From Morganella morganii (lineage in GTDB: Bacteria; Pseudomonadota; Gammaproteobacteria; Enterobacterales; Enterobacteriaceae), in assembly GCF_019242955.1 (NCBI RefSeq), contig NZ_CP066129.1:3534001-3598000 (forward strand): a stretch of 64,000 nt of DNA, in the 5' to 3' direction. Made by a program: the position numbers and the translations under genes. This document shows, piece by piece, positions 51,273 through 60,868 of this stretch. Numbering within the stretch: position 1 is the first letter of the stretch; the number at the start of each line of letters is the position of its first letter. Below the pieces are notes generated by a model. It did not search any database. It was not told the DNA's origin and worked only from the letters and a program-made list of their open reading frames with translations.

Positions 51273-52205
51273 ATGAATCAGGATCTCAGCACACAGGATT
51301 TGTCAGCACCGGCTGCCGGTATTGACCCGTCAGTGTTCGTCATGGGCGGTAACAGTGATATTGCTCTGGATTTGGTGGTTATCATTGATACCAGCGGTTC
51401 AATGTCTGATGAATCCGCCGATCTCAGCCGGGAAATAGATGCGGCGATAGAAAAAGCGGCTGCCCGCTGTCCGTCTCAGCTCAGGGCTACATTCCTGGGC
51501 ATTCAGGATACCTGGCCAGGGACAAGGTTTGATAAGTCGCTGAGTGATTATCTGATGGGCAAAGGCGCTCCCGCCGGAAATCTGCAGGCCCGGGAACCGT
51601 TTCCGGAAGCCGACGGCCGTGATCACGCGGGAAATAAAGAAGATCTGTGCCGTGCCGTTATCGATGCCTGCAGATATTTCGACTGGCGTCCCGGCGCACG
51701 GCGGGCAGTTTTTGTACTCGGCGATGAAGGTATGGAGGGCGGCGGCGGAATACTGACTAACGCTGCCGTGATGAAAAACAGTGAAGCGATAAGTGTCGCG
51801 CAGCTCCACGGCGTTAAAGTATACACTTACCAGGGAACGCCGGATGACCGGCCGGAAAACCTTGACCGCTTCCCGTCTGTTGCAGAAAGAGACAAAGTGA
51901 CAAAGGAGTATCAGCGGCTGGCAGAGCAGACCGGCGGACGTTCTTATATCTACACCACCGGTATTGCGAACTTCCTGCTGGTATTACAGGAAATTCTCTG
52001 TGACAGTCTGACTCCGCCGGTGATCCCGGATAACGGCCATTCACATGCGGACTGCCGCGATGTGTGCGAACAACTCTCTTCTATTATTTCCACCGTCAAT
52101 AAGCTGGCGGATATCATCAACAAAGCTATTGATGCCTGTTGCAGCACAGATACTCATCATCACAAAGAAACCGCCGCCAAATGCAGTTGCTCAGATAAAG
52201 TCTGA
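51273..52205 (+). CDS. von Willebrand factor A domain protein with Cys/His-rich tail
   Basis: 310 residues from ATG 51273 behind GAGGA; the frame is open upstream to 51192 but that part is unlikely to be coding. The vWA domain (about 30-245) starts with a metal-ion site in DLVVIIDTSGSMSDES and has RRAVFVLGDEGMEGGGGI. After a linker, the C-terminus is rich in Cys and His (NGHSHADCRDVCEQL, ACCSTDTHHHKE, KCSCSDKV), which could bind metal or lipid. No signal peptide is seen, so it is probably cytoplasmic. I do not know the family's role. Confidence 0.75.
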   Translation: MNQDLSTQDLSAPAAGIDPSVFVMGGNSDIALDLVVIIDTSGSMSDESADLSREIDAAIEKAAARCPSQLRATFLGIQDTWPGTRFDKSLSDYLMGKGAPAGNLQAREPFPEADGRDHAGNKEDLCRAVIDACRYFDWRPGARRAVFVLGDEGMEGGGGILTNAAVMKNSEAISVAQLHGVKVYTYQGTPDDRPENLDRFPSVAERDKVTKEYQRLAEQTGGRSYIYTTGIANFLLVLQEILCDSLTPPVIPDNGHSHADCRDVCEQLSSIISTVNKLADIINKAIDACCSTDTHHHKETAAKCSCSDKV

Positions 52206-52231
52206 GCGCTGTAAACCATAAAATGAGAGTA

Positions 52232-52266
52232 AAAGCGCCCTGCTGATATCACGGCGCTTTTTTCTG
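52232..52266. terminator. Bidirectional terminator between the vWA gene and nikE
   Basis: AAAGCGCC and GGCGCTTT (52232-52239 and 52253-52260) with T-rich and A-rich flanks lie between two converging genes. Confidence 0.8.
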
Positions 52267-52274
52267 TACTATTT

Positions 52275-53078
52275 TCAGGCGGATTGACGTCTCCGGGAAG
52301 ACGGAAACGGTGGTAATACGGCATTTTTCAGCGCCAGTGATGCAGGATGGCGCAGCTGTTCAATACAGCCCTGTGGTGAGGTTTCGGCAATTTTGCCCTC
52401 ATCCATCACCACCACCCGTGCCGCAAATTTGCTGACCAGCCGCAAATCGTGAGTGACAAACAGATAGGCAATGCCCCGGGTTTTCTGCAGCTGACCAAGC
52501 AGTGTCAGCAGAGATGCCTGCAAATGAATATCCAGGTTTGACACGGCCTCATCCAGGATAATCAGACGCGGGTCCGGTGCCAGCGCCCGCGCAATACAGA
52601 TACGCTGTAACTGCCCGCCGCTGATCTGTGACGGCAGTTTACCGAGTACTGACAGCGGCAGTTCCACCATATCCAGCAACTCCGCTATCCGGGCTTTGCG
52701 CTGTATTTCATCAAGTGAGGTCAGCAGTTTCAGCGGTTCGGCAATGGTCTGCTCCAGAGTAAACCGCGGATCAACCGCCCCGGGAGGATCCTGAAAGACC
52801 ATCTGGATCTCCGAGCGGAACTGCCGGCGTTGTTTTTTATCCAGTTTGCGTACCGGCATCCCCCGGTAGAAAACATCCCCTTTTTCCGGATATTCCAGCC
52901 CGCAGATCTGACGCGCCAGCGTGCTTTTTCCGCAGCCGCTGCGCCCGAGAAGCGCAACCGTTTCGCCCTCATTCAGGGTCAGGGAAATGTCATCGAGAAT
53001 ACAGCGCGGTTTTCCCGCCCCCATCAGTGAATGGCTTTGGTAGCTTTTGCTCAGGTGTTCAACAGAGATCAGTGTCAT
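52275..53078 (-). CDS. nikE: Nickel ABC transporter ATP-binding protein NikE
   Basis: 267 residues. Walker A is GRSGCGKSTLARQICGLEYP, the signature is QISGGQLQRICIARAL, and Walker B is RLIILDEAVSNLD with the switch His in FVTHDLRLVSK. It is one of two ATPases of the five-gene nickel importer. The ATG overlaps the nikD stop by four bases. It is the last gene of the operon and ends at a terminator shared with the vWA gene. Confidence 0.92.
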   Translation of the reverse strand: MTLISVEHLSKSYQSHSLMGAGKPRCILDDISLTLNEGETVALLGRSGCGKSTLARQICGLEYPEKGDVFYRGMPVRKLDKKQRRQFRSEIQMVFQDPPGAVDPRFTLEQTIAEPLKLLTSLDEIQRKARIAELLDMVELPLSVLGKLPSQISGGQLQRICIARALAPDPRLIILDEAVSNLDIHLQASLLTLLGQLQKTRGIAYLFVTHDLRLVSKFAARVVVMDEGKIAETSPQGCIEQLRHPASLALKNAVLPPFPSSRRRQSA

Positions 53079-53869
53079 GCGGAAAGCTCCAGACCATACA
53101 GTGAAAGGTGCGCGGAAATAAGATTACGGGTCACCGGCGAGCGCGGCCGGGCAAAAATATCCTCCGCCGGGCCGGTTTCAATAATTTTCCCGTCTGACAG
53201 CACCGCCACCTGGTCGGCAAGACGCGCCACCACGCCCATATCGTGAGTGATCAGCAGCAGTCCGGTCTGCCGGTCAGCCACAACATGATCCAGCAAGTCG
53301 AGGATTTTCATCTGCACCACCAGATCCAGATCGGTAGTCGGCTCATCGGCAAACAGAAACGGCGCATCACTGAGAATAGCAATCGCAATCATCATCCGCT
53401 GCAACATGCCGCCGCTCATCTCAAACGGATAGAGCTTCAGAATATGCTCACTGTCCCCCAGTTCCACTTCTGCCAGCACATCACGGATGCGTTTATCAAT
53501 GCCATGCAGCGGCTGCCGGGTCGCTTTCAGTGTTTCAATAATATGCTGATGCATTGTCCGTACAGGGTTAAACGCACTGCGCGGATTCTGCATAATCGAT
53601 GCAACCTGCCTGCCGCGCAGAGCCTGGCCGGTGACCGCCTGCCCGTCCAGCAGGATAGTACCCTGTGTTTTCTGCACGCCCGGAGGAAGAACATCCAGTA
53701 CCGCAGAGCAGGTCATCGATTTACCGGAACCGCTCGCCCCGACCAGCGCCAGTACTTCGCCGCGCCGCAGGGAAAATGACAGATCAGAAATAAGGAAATG
53801 CGCATGATTATTATGCAGATAGCCTGCCGATAAATGACTGATATCCAGTACAGAATGATTTAATGACAT
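53075..53869 (-). CDS. nikD: Nickel ABC transporter ATP-binding protein NikD
   Basis: 264 residues. Walker A is GASGSGKSMTCSAVLDVLPP, the signature is EMSGGMLQRMMIAIAILS, and Walker B is PFLFADEPTTDLD, followed by LLITHDMGVVARLAD. It pairs with NikE to power import. It overlaps the nikC end by ten bases. Confidence 0.93.
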   Translation of the reverse strand: MSLNHSVLDISHLSAGYLHNNHAHFLISDLSFSLRRGEVLALVGASGSGKSMTCSAVLDVLPPGVQKTQGTILLDGQAVTGQALRGRQVASIMQNPRSAFNPVRTMHQHIIETLKATRQPLHGIDKRIRDVLAEVELGDSEHILKLYPFEMSGGMLQRMMIAIAILSDAPFLFADEPTTDLDLVVQMKILDLLDHVVADRQTGLLLITHDMGVVARLADQVAVLSDGKIIETGPAEDIFARPRSPVTRNLISAHLSLYGLELSA

Positions 53870-54723
53870 GTTCCGGCCCTCAGTGTCGGGTCCAGACGAT
53901 CGCGCAGTGCATCCCCGAGGATGTTAAACGCCATCACACTGAAAAATAAAATTAAACCCGGCCAGAAAATCAGCATCGGTGATGTCCGGACAAACTGGCG
54001 GGCATCACTGATCATCACGCCCCACTCTGCGGTCGGTGCCGCCACGCCCAGTCCGAGGAATGACAACCCGGAGACATGCAGCATCATATGGCCGATATCC
54101 AGCGTCGCCAGTACGATCAACTGGGAAATAGTGGCGGGAAACAGATGCCGGAGAAAGATCCGCACATTACCGGCACCGCTCAGACGTGCCGCCAGCAGAA
54201 ACTCCCGGTGACGCAGCGAGAGAATAATTCCGCGGACAATCCGCGCATACCATGCCCAGTGTGAAAGTGCGATCGCAATAATCACGTTTGTCAGCCCGGT
54301 ACCGAGTATCCCGATTAAAAACAGCGCCAGCACCAGTGTCGGGAACGTCAGAAATACATCCGTAAACCGCATGATAATCTGATCCGTCCGCCCGCCGGTA
54401 AACCCGGCAATACCGCCGATCACCAGCCCGAGTGTCATAATAATCACCAGCGTGATTGCTACGGTTCCGAGAGAAATCCGCGCCCCGGCAATCAGGCGGG
54501 AAAAAATATCACGCCCGAGATGGTCGGTACCGAGCCAGTACTGGCTGTCCGGTGCCTGAAGCCGGTTCGATAACTCTACCAGATCCGGATCATGCGGAGA
54601 GATCCACGGCCCGGCAATCATCGCGAGAACCAGCAGCGCCACCACGGCCAGCGCAAACCACAGCAGAAGATTGCGGCTGAGTGTCCGCCCGGCGGACGGG
54701 GCTTTCAGTATCATATCGCTCAT
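53860..54723 (-). CDS. nikC: Nickel ABC transporter permease NikC
   Basis: 287 residues, a DppC/OppC-type permease. A membrane segment near residues 18-45 is followed by [20 protein letters not shown], then four or five further segments and the EAA-type coupling loop [20 protein letters not shown]. It forms the inner-membrane channel with NikB. Its start overlaps the nikB stop by four bases. Confidence 0.93.
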   Translation of the reverse strand: MSDMILKAPSAGRTLSRNLLLWFALAVVALLVLAMIAGPWISPHDPDLVELSNRLQAPDSQYWLGTDHLGRDIFSRLIAGARISLGTVAITLVIIMTLGLVIGGIAGFTGGRTDQIIMRFTDVFLTFPTLVLALFLIGILGTGLTNVIIAIALSHWAWYARIVRGIILSLRHREFLLAARLSGAGNVRIFLRHLFPATISQLIVLATLDIGHMMLHVSGLSFLGLGVAAPTAEWGVMISDARQFVRTSPMLIFWPGLILFFSVMAFNILGDALRDRLDPTLRAGTCH

Positions 54724-55664
54724 TCAATACCCTCCGCAGAGAGGCGGATACGGGGGTCCGCAATCGCATAAATAATATCCACAATCAGGTTGCAGAGAAC
54801 AAAAATCACCACCATCAGCAAAGTAAAGCACTGAATTACCGGGTAATCCCTGTTCATAATAGCGGAGACTGCATAGCGCCCCACACCCGGCCAGCTGAAA
54901 ATACTCTCTATAATCAGCGCACCGCCGAGCAGTTCCCCGATATGCATTCCGATAGCCGTTATGATCGGCAGCCAGGCGTTACGCAAAATATGCGAACGCT
55001 CCACCGTCATTTCGGACAACCCGCGCAGCCGCGCATAACGGACATGCCGCTGCCCGGCGACCTCGAGCATACTTGCCCTCAGCAGCCTGGCATTAATCGC
55101 GAGTGACATCAGCGAGATAGCAATCACCGGCATCACCAGATGTTTTGCTTCACCTTTCCCCATCGGCGGCAGCCAGCCAAGATGCATGGAAAAAAGCAGA
55201 ATAAGCAGGAATCCCAGCCAGAAATTCGGCATGGAAACCCCGATAAACGCGATCACACGCACCAGCTGATCCGGCCATTTCTCCCGGTAACGCGCCGCCA
55301 GCATGCCCATCGGCACAGACAGGATAATCGTCAGCGCCAGCGCCAGCCCCGCCAGTTGCAGCGTGGCGGGCAGGAAATAGAGCAGATCCGGCAGTACCGG
55401 TTTCTGCGTGGCATAAGAGATACCAAAATCCAGATGCAGCGCGTCAGACAGCCAGTGAAAATACTGGGTCATAACCGGCTTATCCAGGCCAAGGAGCTCA
55501 CGGGCGCTTTCCACCGCCTGCGGGGTCGGCGGAATTTTAGACAGCCGCAGATAATCCAGCGCGGGGTCTGACGGCCCCAGGCGCAGGATCAGAAAGATAA
55601 ACAGCGAGGTGCCGAGCAGCATCGGGATCAGCAGCAGCACCCGCCGGAAAATAAATCGCATCAT
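54720..55664 (-). CDS. nikB: Nickel ABC transporter permease NikB
   Basis: 314 residues, a DppB/OppB-type permease with six membrane segments, beginning [20 protein letters not shown]. The coupling loop is [20 protein letters not shown]. It pairs with NikC. It starts 13 bases after the nikA stop. Confidence 0.93.
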   Translation of the reverse strand: MMRFIFRRVLLLIPMLLGTSLFIFLILRLGPSDPALDYLRLSKIPPTPQAVESARELLGLDKPVMTQYFHWLSDALHLDFGISYATQKPVLPDLLYFLPATLQLAGLALALTIILSVPMGMLAARYREKWPDQLVRVIAFIGVSMPNFWLGFLLILLFSMHLGWLPPMGKGEAKHLVMPVIAISLMSLAINARLLRASMLEVAGQRHVRYARLRGLSEMTVERSHILRNAWLPIITAIGMHIGELLGGALIIESIFSWPGVGRYAVSAIMNRDYPVIQCFTLLMVVIFVLCNLIVDIIYAIADPRIRLSAEGIE

Positions 55665-55677
55665 AATCGCGGGCCTG

Positions 55678-57252
55678 TCACTTAACAGCCGGTGTCAGCT
55701 GATCAAACGGGATCTCATTCGACATCGCGCTGAACGGCACATCACCGATTTCCGGTTTTGCCACCGCAATGGCGGTGATGTAGGTCAGCGGCAGATACAC
55801 CGCTTCTTCGTGCAGACGGGTCAGGATGTCGTGATACAGCGCACGGCGCTGTTTTTCATCCGTGGTGGTCAGCACCTGTGTGATTTTGGCATCGATTTCC
55901 GCTTTATCCGCCAGTCCCTGCTGTGCCTGATAATCGGCATGGGACGGAATGCGCATGGAACTGACAAACGCGTGCGGATCAAACGGCGCACCCCATGTGC
56001 CATTGAAAATCATCCCGAAACGGCCGTCTTTCTGGCGCGAATAAATACTGCTTTCCTCTTCCCCGACCAGTTTCACATCAATCCCGGCGCGGCGCAGATC
56101 TGCCTGTACCACCTCAGAAATCGACTTCGCCACCGCATCAGTACCGACAAAATTCAGCTCGACCACCAGAGGCTCGCCCTCTTTCTCACGGATACCGTTT
56201 TCGGTTTTCGCTTTCCAGCCGGCGTTTTCCAGCAGGGATTTCGCTTCTTCAACGTTATAAGAATACGGTGTCAAACCGGCATCCGCGTACGGTACATTTT
56301 CTGAGAAAAGGGTGTCCGCTTTTAACTGCGTGCCGTACAGCACCTTTTCAATCATTTTATCTTTGTCGACTGCGTGATTAATCGCTTTACGCACAGCTAA
56401 ATCGCGGGTCGGACCTGTTTTGGTATTAATTGCCAGCACCAGAGATTCCAGAGGCGCGGACAGTTTGGTGGTATATCCCGGCATATTTTTAAAACGCTGA
56501 TAGGTATCCGGATAAATAATCCCGTCCGTTCCGTACAGTAAATCCACTTCACCGGCTTCAAATGCCACCGCACGGGTATTCGGGTCCGGGATCACTTTAA
56601 ATGTGACGGATTCATAAACCGGCTTTTTACCCCAGTATAATTCGTTGCGGACAAATTCATCCTTCTCACTCAGACGGGATTCCGTTAATACCCACGGACC
56701 GGTACCAATTGGTTTCATAATACCGTCTTTGGTGCCGCCATCTTTAAACTGTGACGGTGCAATAAAGCGGAACGGACGCGGCAGTGCCAGCTCCTGCAAA
56801 ATAGGGTAATACGCATCTTTCAGAGTGATTTTTAACTGATTCGGCGCGATATCCTCAACGCCGGTAATCTGATTGGCCAGCTCAAGCCAGGCGTGGCGTT
56901 CGCGGTTTGCCAGAATAGCATCGAAATTTACTTTGGCTGCGGTGGCATCAAACTTTTCGCCGTTGGAGAATTTCACATCATCACGTAAGGTAAAAATATA
57001 GGTTTTTCCGTCATCTGAAACCGTCCATGACTCTGCCAGCCACGGCTTCACCGTTCCGTCATTCATATAACGGACCAGCGGTTCATACACCATGGTTTGT
57101 CCGGCCATCTGGTTCGGTGCATACTGGTGCGGATTTAACGGCCCCACATTTACCGGCCAGGCAAAATTTAAATGCGGATCGGCAAAGGCGGTATTTAAGG
57201 AACCCACCGCGAGCGCCGCAGACAATAATAAAGAACGGACAACATTACGCAT
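55678..57252 (-). CDS. nikA: Nickel-binding periplasmic protein NikA
   Basis: 524 residues with a signal peptide ending at about 24. It follows E. coli NikA closely: [66 protein letters not shown] and RDGRFGM-type [20 protein letters not shown]. It captures nickel complexes and delivers them to NikBC. The nickel would serve the [NiFe] hydrogenase whose operon begins at the left end of the window. No nikR gene follows nikE here. Confidence 0.95.
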   Translation of the reverse strand: MRNVVRSLLLSAALAVGSLNTAFADPHLNFAWPVNVGPLNPHQYAPNQMAGQTMVYEPLVRYMNDGTVKPWLAESWTVSDDGKTYIFTLRDDVKFSNGEKFDATAAKVNFDAILANRERHAWLELANQITGVEDIAPNQLKITLKDAYYPILQELALPRPFRFIAPSQFKDGGTKDGIMKPIGTGPWVLTESRLSEKDEFVRNELYWGKKPVYESVTFKVIPDPNTRAVAFEAGEVDLLYGTDGIIYPDTYQRFKNMPGYTTKLSAPLESLVLAINTKTGPTRDLAVRKAINHAVDKDKMIEKVLYGTQLKADTLFSENVPYADAGLTPYSYNVEEAKSLLENAGWKAKTENGIREKEGEPLVVELNFVGTDAVAKSISEVVQADLRRAGIDVKLVGEEESSIYSRQKDGRFGMIFNGTWGAPFDPHAFVSSMRIPSHADYQAQQGLADKAEIDAKITQVLTTTDEKQRRALYHDILTRLHEEAVYLPLTYITAIAVAKPEIGDVPFSAMSNEIPFDQLTPAVK

Positions 57253-57639
57253 ATTTCACTCCTGATGTGCCACAGACAAATAAACAAGAAAGTCAGAAAC
57301 CGGTTATTAAAATAATGCAGTCATAATATATAAGAGTCTGTTGCGTAATTAAGTACTCCCCCTGAGTACTTATTCAGAAAAAAACGATAAACTCCGGTTA
57401 TTTTCAGCACTGACGGATTTATCAGGAAACCTGAGGCCGTTATTGCGTTATTTACCTGTTTATTCCCCGGTCAGCGGAAAGGTGATAACCACACTCTTTA
57501 TCCGGTAAAAGCTGCAAAATGGCAGCGATCCCGCTATACTGACGCCCGCACTGAAGACAGTGCACATAACCACGGGCAGATATCACACCATCACGTGACA
57601 ATTTGCTGCTCCCCATTGTAAAAATCTGAGAGTCTCATT
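57253..57639. promoter_or_regulatory. Divergent nikA/yjdM control region with palindrome
   Basis: About 390 bases between two outward-pointing genes. The clearest element is AAGTACTC-CCCCT-GAGTACTT at 57351-57371, an 8-bp perfect inverted repeat about 100 bases upstream of nikA. I do not find the NikR operator (GTATGA-N16-TCATAC). The repeat is a candidate operator for nik control, but the binding protein is unknown. Confidence 0.5.
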
Positions 57640-57975
57640 ATGTCATTACCTTCATGTCCGAAATGTAATTCTGAATACACCTATGAAGATGGTGCAATGT
57701 ACGTGTGCCCTGAATGTGCCCACGAATGGAATGATGCCGAACCGGCAGCAGAAAGCGACGAGCTGATTGTCAAAGATGCCAACGGTAATTTACTGGCGGA
57801 CGGCGATGCCGTGACAGTCATCAAAGACCTGAAAGTCAAAGGCAGTTCATCCATGCTGAAAATCGGCACAAAAGTCAAAGGCATCCGTTTAGTGGAAGGT
57901 GACCACAACATCGATTGTAAAATCGACGGCTTTGGTCAGATGAAACTGAAATCTGAGTTTGTGAAAAAGAACTGA
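57640..57975 (+). CDS. yjdM: YjdM (PhnA family) zinc-ribbon protein
   Basis: 111 residues. A zinc ribbon at the N-terminus has [20 protein letters not shown] with a second CxxC. A small beta-barrel follows ([20 protein letters not shown], then [19 protein letters not shown]). Length and motifs match E. coli YjdM, formerly called PhnA. The family's biochemical role is not settled. Confidence 0.93.
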   Translation: MSLPSCPKCNSEYTYEDGAMYVCPECAHEWNDAEPAAESDELIVKDANGNLLADGDAVTVIKDLKVKGSSSMLKIGTKVKGIRLVEGDHNIDCKIDGFGQMKLKSEFVKKN

Positions 57976-58041
57976 TTTTCTGACATAAGATTGCTGACAA
58001 AATCCCGGCCTGTTTTTTCCCGGACTTTGCCAACAATCTGA

Positions 58042-58066
58042 GGCTCCGCCATACCGGCGGAGCCGC
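58042..58066. terminator. Hairpin between yjdM and the mrpJ-like gene
   Basis: GGCTCCGCC and GGCGGAGCC form a 9-bp stem around ATACC between converging genes; it has a weak T tail on the plus strand. Confidence 0.65.
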
Positions 58067-58071
58067 TTTGT

Positions 58072-58401
58072 TCAGTCTGCCGCCGTTATGCCGGCCGTAA
58101 CAGACTCCGCAGTATAGATATCAGACTGAACGCTGAGACTTTCCCTGTATAACGATCTGTCCTGACACCCGGCAAAAAACCAGCCGACCGGTGTCTGTAA
58201 AACATCAGCCGCTCTGGCCAGCATACCCACATTAATCCGGCTTTGTCCCCGTTCATAACGGGATAGCTGCTGCTGACTTATTCCCAGGCAGGCAGCAACC
58301 TGCTGCCCGGAATAACCCAGTGCTTTTCGTCTGCAGAAAATCCGGTCACCGACAGCACGATTTACCGACGCCATATCCGCGCCGGATTGAATTTCTGTCA
58401 T
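58072..58401 (-). CDS. MrpJ-like XRE regulator, second fimbrial copy
   Basis: About 109 residues from ATG 58401, which has AAGG 9 bases upstream; the frame is open further upstream to 58452. The helix-turn-helix core is CLGISQQQLSRYERGQSRIN. The C-terminal half (AADVLQTPVGWFFAGCQDRS, SDIYTAESV) closely parallels the mrpJ product at 59603, so the two arose by duplication. MrpJ proteins repress motility while fimbriae are expressed. It is transcribed alone. Confidence 0.85.
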   Translation of the reverse strand: MTEIQSGADMASVNRAVGDRIFCRRKALGYSGQQVAACLGISQQQLSRYERGQSRINVGMLARAADVLQTPVGWFFAGCQDRSLYRESLSVQSDIYTAESVTAGITAAD

Positions 58402-58771
58402 ATTCATTACCTTCAGAAATAAAATCATCCGGAAATATATTCCGGAGACCAATAAAGAAAAAAAAGCATTTATTGTCTAAATAAAATGAAGTTTATTTCA
58501 TTAACAAAAATAAAAAATAACGCTGATTAACAATAAATACCACGGAAATAAATGAAACATAAAAAACACGGAAAAATGGAATATATAACGACAATATAAA
58601 AAACAAGTAATACACTACGTTTATTATCTTCAGATAAATCAGCAATACACGATCAATTTTACCTGCTGATAACATTATGATGATAATGATGAAAAATAGG
58701 TCATCCGTTTATTCTGTGATAACGTCGGAAACGAATTAAACCTGACCACCATTATCAGACTAAATATTTTT
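58402..58771. other. AT-rich gap between the mrpJ-like and recombinase genes
   Basis: About 370 bases upstream of two divergent genes. It is strongly AT-rich and has no supported gene. I looked for long inverted repeats that could bound an invertible promoter and found none convincing by eye. Confidence 0.4.
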
Positions 58772-59269
58772 ATGAAAGAACGAAAACACCTGAGTGAACA
58801 GGAGGTTCATTCCTTAATATCATCATTACCTGACTCAATTAATCATATCCGTAATCAATGCCTGATTGCAGTTTGCTTCAGTCACGGATTACGCGCCAGT
58901 GAACTGACCGGCTTAATGCTCAGTGATATTAATATCAATGAAAAGACCATTCATATTACCCGGCTGAAAAACGGATTAAGTACCAATCAGCCATTACAGT
59001 CCCCTGAATATAAATTGCTGATACAGTGGCTGGCACAGCGGAATTCATCCGTTCATTATGCCGAGCCCTGGCTTTTTCTTTCCCGCAAGGGCGGTCGTTT
59101 ATCCCGCCAGCAGATATTCCGTATTATCCGTGACAGCGGATTGTCCGCCGATCTCAATATTGCGGCACATCCTCATATGCTGCGCCATGCCTGCGGTTAT
59201 GCATTAGCGGACAGAGGGACTGATACCGGCAGCCCCGCCATTTCCCCCAGTTCTTTTAAGATCCGGTAA
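58772..59269 (+). pseudogene. FimB/MrpI-type tyrosine recombinase, C-terminus lost
   Basis: The frame encodes MKERKHLSEQEVHSLISSLP, the first catalytic Arg in FSHGLRASELTGLMLSD, then RLKNGLSTNQPLQS and the His-Leu-Arg-His box in HPHMLRHACGYALADRGTDT. After GTDT the family motif with the Tyr nucleophile (normally near residue 180) should follow. Instead the frame enters antisense sequence of the neighbouring recombinase and stops 16 codons later. The protein would be inactive. Intact relatives invert fimbrial promoter segments. Confidence 0.8.
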
Positions 59270-59622
59270 ATACGGGATCGGGAAAGATGCCCGCCTTTGC
59301 GGGATAAAAACAACCAGTGATTTTCAGCAGCACGGGGATAACGGGAGCGACAGTTAAGCCAGCGGGTAAGCAGATTTTTTTCTGTACGGCTCAGGGGATG
59401 GGTGGTGGAAAGGCCGTTTTTAAGCCGTCTTATATAGAGATTATCGGCGGCGACATCCATGTCCGATAAACTCAGTTGTCCCAGTTCACTGACGCGGAAG
59501 CCGTGGACAAAACACATCCACAGCAGACAGGTATTCCGCTCCGGATCACGGCCGTTTTCCGCAGCCGCCATCATTTTTTCCACCTCAGACTGCATCAGGT
59601 GTTTACGTTTGTTTTCCTTCAT
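59197..59622 (-). pseudogene. Second FimB/MrpI-type recombinase, C-terminus lost
   Basis: From ATG 59622, overlapping the mrpJ end by 20 bases, it encodes MKENKRKHLMQSEVEKMMAA, VHGFRVSELGQLSLSDMDV, RRLKNGLSTTHPLSRTEKN and LFLSRKGGHLSRSRIYRILK. It ends at GLPVSVPLSANA, before the HxLRH box and the Tyr nucleophile. Its 3' end is fused tail to tail with the plus-strand recombinase at about 59228. It would be the last gene of the fimbrial operon. It cannot be catalytic as it stands. Confidence 0.8.
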
Positions 59623-59962
59623 CCGGTTTCCTTTTGTACCGGGATTGTGCGGGCAGGTCATACTCAGGAACAGATTCCGCCATATAAATATCCGCTTTTC
59701 CCCGGAAGCACTCCCGGTATGAACGCGCTTCCGGACAGTCAGCGAAAAACCAGCTGACCGGTGTCTGTAAAATGTCAGCCGCCCTGACCAGCAGACTGAC
59801 ATTAATCTGGCTGCATCCCCGCTCATAGCGCGAGAACTGCTGCTGGCTGATCCCCAGCTGGTCTGCCAGGCGGCTGCCGGACCAGCCCAGTTCTTTCCGT
59901 TTGCGGAAGATCCGGTAGCCGACAGATTTATTAACGGTTAAATCAGTATCTTCTGTAATCAT
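59603..59962 (-). CDS. mrpJ: MrpJ fimbriae-linked motility repressor
   Basis: 119 residues, XRE helix-turn-helix at about 12-70: YRIFRKRKELGWSGSRLADQ, then LGISQQQFSRYERGCSQINV. It is the last complete gene of an mrp-type operon, 67 bases after mrpH, as mrpJ is in Proteus mirabilis. There MrpJ binds the flhDC promoter and switches cells from swimming to adhering. Its 3' end overlaps the start of a recombinase gene. Confidence 0.88.
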   Translation of the reverse strand: MITEDTDLTVNKSVGYRIFRKRKELGWSGSRLADQLGISQQQFSRYERGCSQINVSLLVRAADILQTPVSWFFADCPEARSYRECFRGKADIYMAESVPEYDLPAQSRYKRKPDEGKQT

Positions 59963-60029
59963 ATTTTAGTCTCACTCCGGGCCCACAGCGCTGCCGGTTT
60001 CTGCAACGCCATGAGATAAAAATAAGAAA

Positions 60030-60848
60030 TTACGGCATGACAAGAATGATGGAGCCGGAACCTTCAAAGGCTCCCGGGGCAACCCGTCCGTTCACTTTCA
60101 GAACCGATTTCACATCCACCTGTGTCGCACCGCCGGCCGGAACATGAATAGGAGCGCCCCTCTCACCCGGGTTGTCGTTAAGATAAAGATCCGCGTACAG
60201 GCTGTTATCCGGGCGCAGCGGTACACGGCCGCTGTCAGAACCGGAGGCAATCACAAGGATATCCATGTCCAGATTGCAGGTGACGGTGATGCTTTTATTG
60301 CGCGCGGCATCCGGCAGACTGACTTCATCAATATCGCCGTAATCCAGAATCACTGAGCCGCTGGTCACCTCACAGGCGCCCACCGGCGGCGGTGCGATCC
60401 CGCACAATGATCCCGGCAGCAGACGTCCGTTTTTCGACCAGCCGCCTGATTCTGATTCATAAAACAGCCCCACACACTCCTGATTGGAATTCAGAGACGG
60501 CCCTCTGTGTTCTGCTTTTCCCTGATAGGGCAGAGAGATATTCTGAAAAACTGCTTCCCGTACTTCTGCCAGTGTTCTCAGTTTTTCCACACGGACAATC
60601 GATTTGGTTGATTTGCCCGGGGAACCGTCAACATCATGTTTATGGTTGATATTGATCCAGCAGACAGACCAGCCGTAACAGGGGTTGGGAGCCGACGGGT
60701 CTTCCGGATCCCAGCGCTCAATAATGTAGGTGTAAACAGCATCCGTCGGTTTCCCTGATGACTCCGTAATATAAGAGAAGATGGATGCCCCCGCCGAAGC
60801 GGACCAGAGCAGCGCAACCGCCGCTGTTATTTTCAGAAATCTGTTCAT
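60030..60848 (-). CDS. mrpH: MrpH fimbrial tip adhesin
   Basis: 272 residues with a signal peptide ending near ASA-G. The lectin-like N-terminal domain matches Proteus MrpH: IFSYITESSGKPTDAVYTYI, NPCYGWSVCW, ININHKHDVDG and EHRGPSLNSNQECVGLFY. The two histidines of HKH and the one in EHRG correspond to the zinc ligands of MrpH. The C-terminal pilin domain (LLPGSLCGIAPPPVGACEV onward) lets it join the tip. It precedes mrpJ. Confidence 0.92.
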   Translation of the reverse strand: MNRFLKITAAVALLWSASAGASIFSYITESSGKPTDAVYTYIIERWDPEDPSAPNPCYGWSVCWININHKHDVDGSPGKSTKSIVRVEKLRTLAEVREAVFQNISLPYQGKAEHRGPSLNSNQECVGLFYESESGGWSKNGRLLPGSLCGIAPPPVGACEVTSGSVILDYGDIDEVSLPDAARNKSITVTCNLDMDILVIASGSDSGRVPLRPDNSLYADLYLNDNPGERGAPIHVPAGGATQVDVKSVLKVNGRVAPGAFEGSGSIILVMP

Positions 60849-60868
60849 AGCGTGCCTCTGGTTACCCG

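Noticed and set aside
58453..58771. Invertible promoter element next to the recombinase genes
   Set aside because: No convincing pair of long inverted repeats could be found by eye in this AT-rich gap; the mrp promoter lies outside the window.
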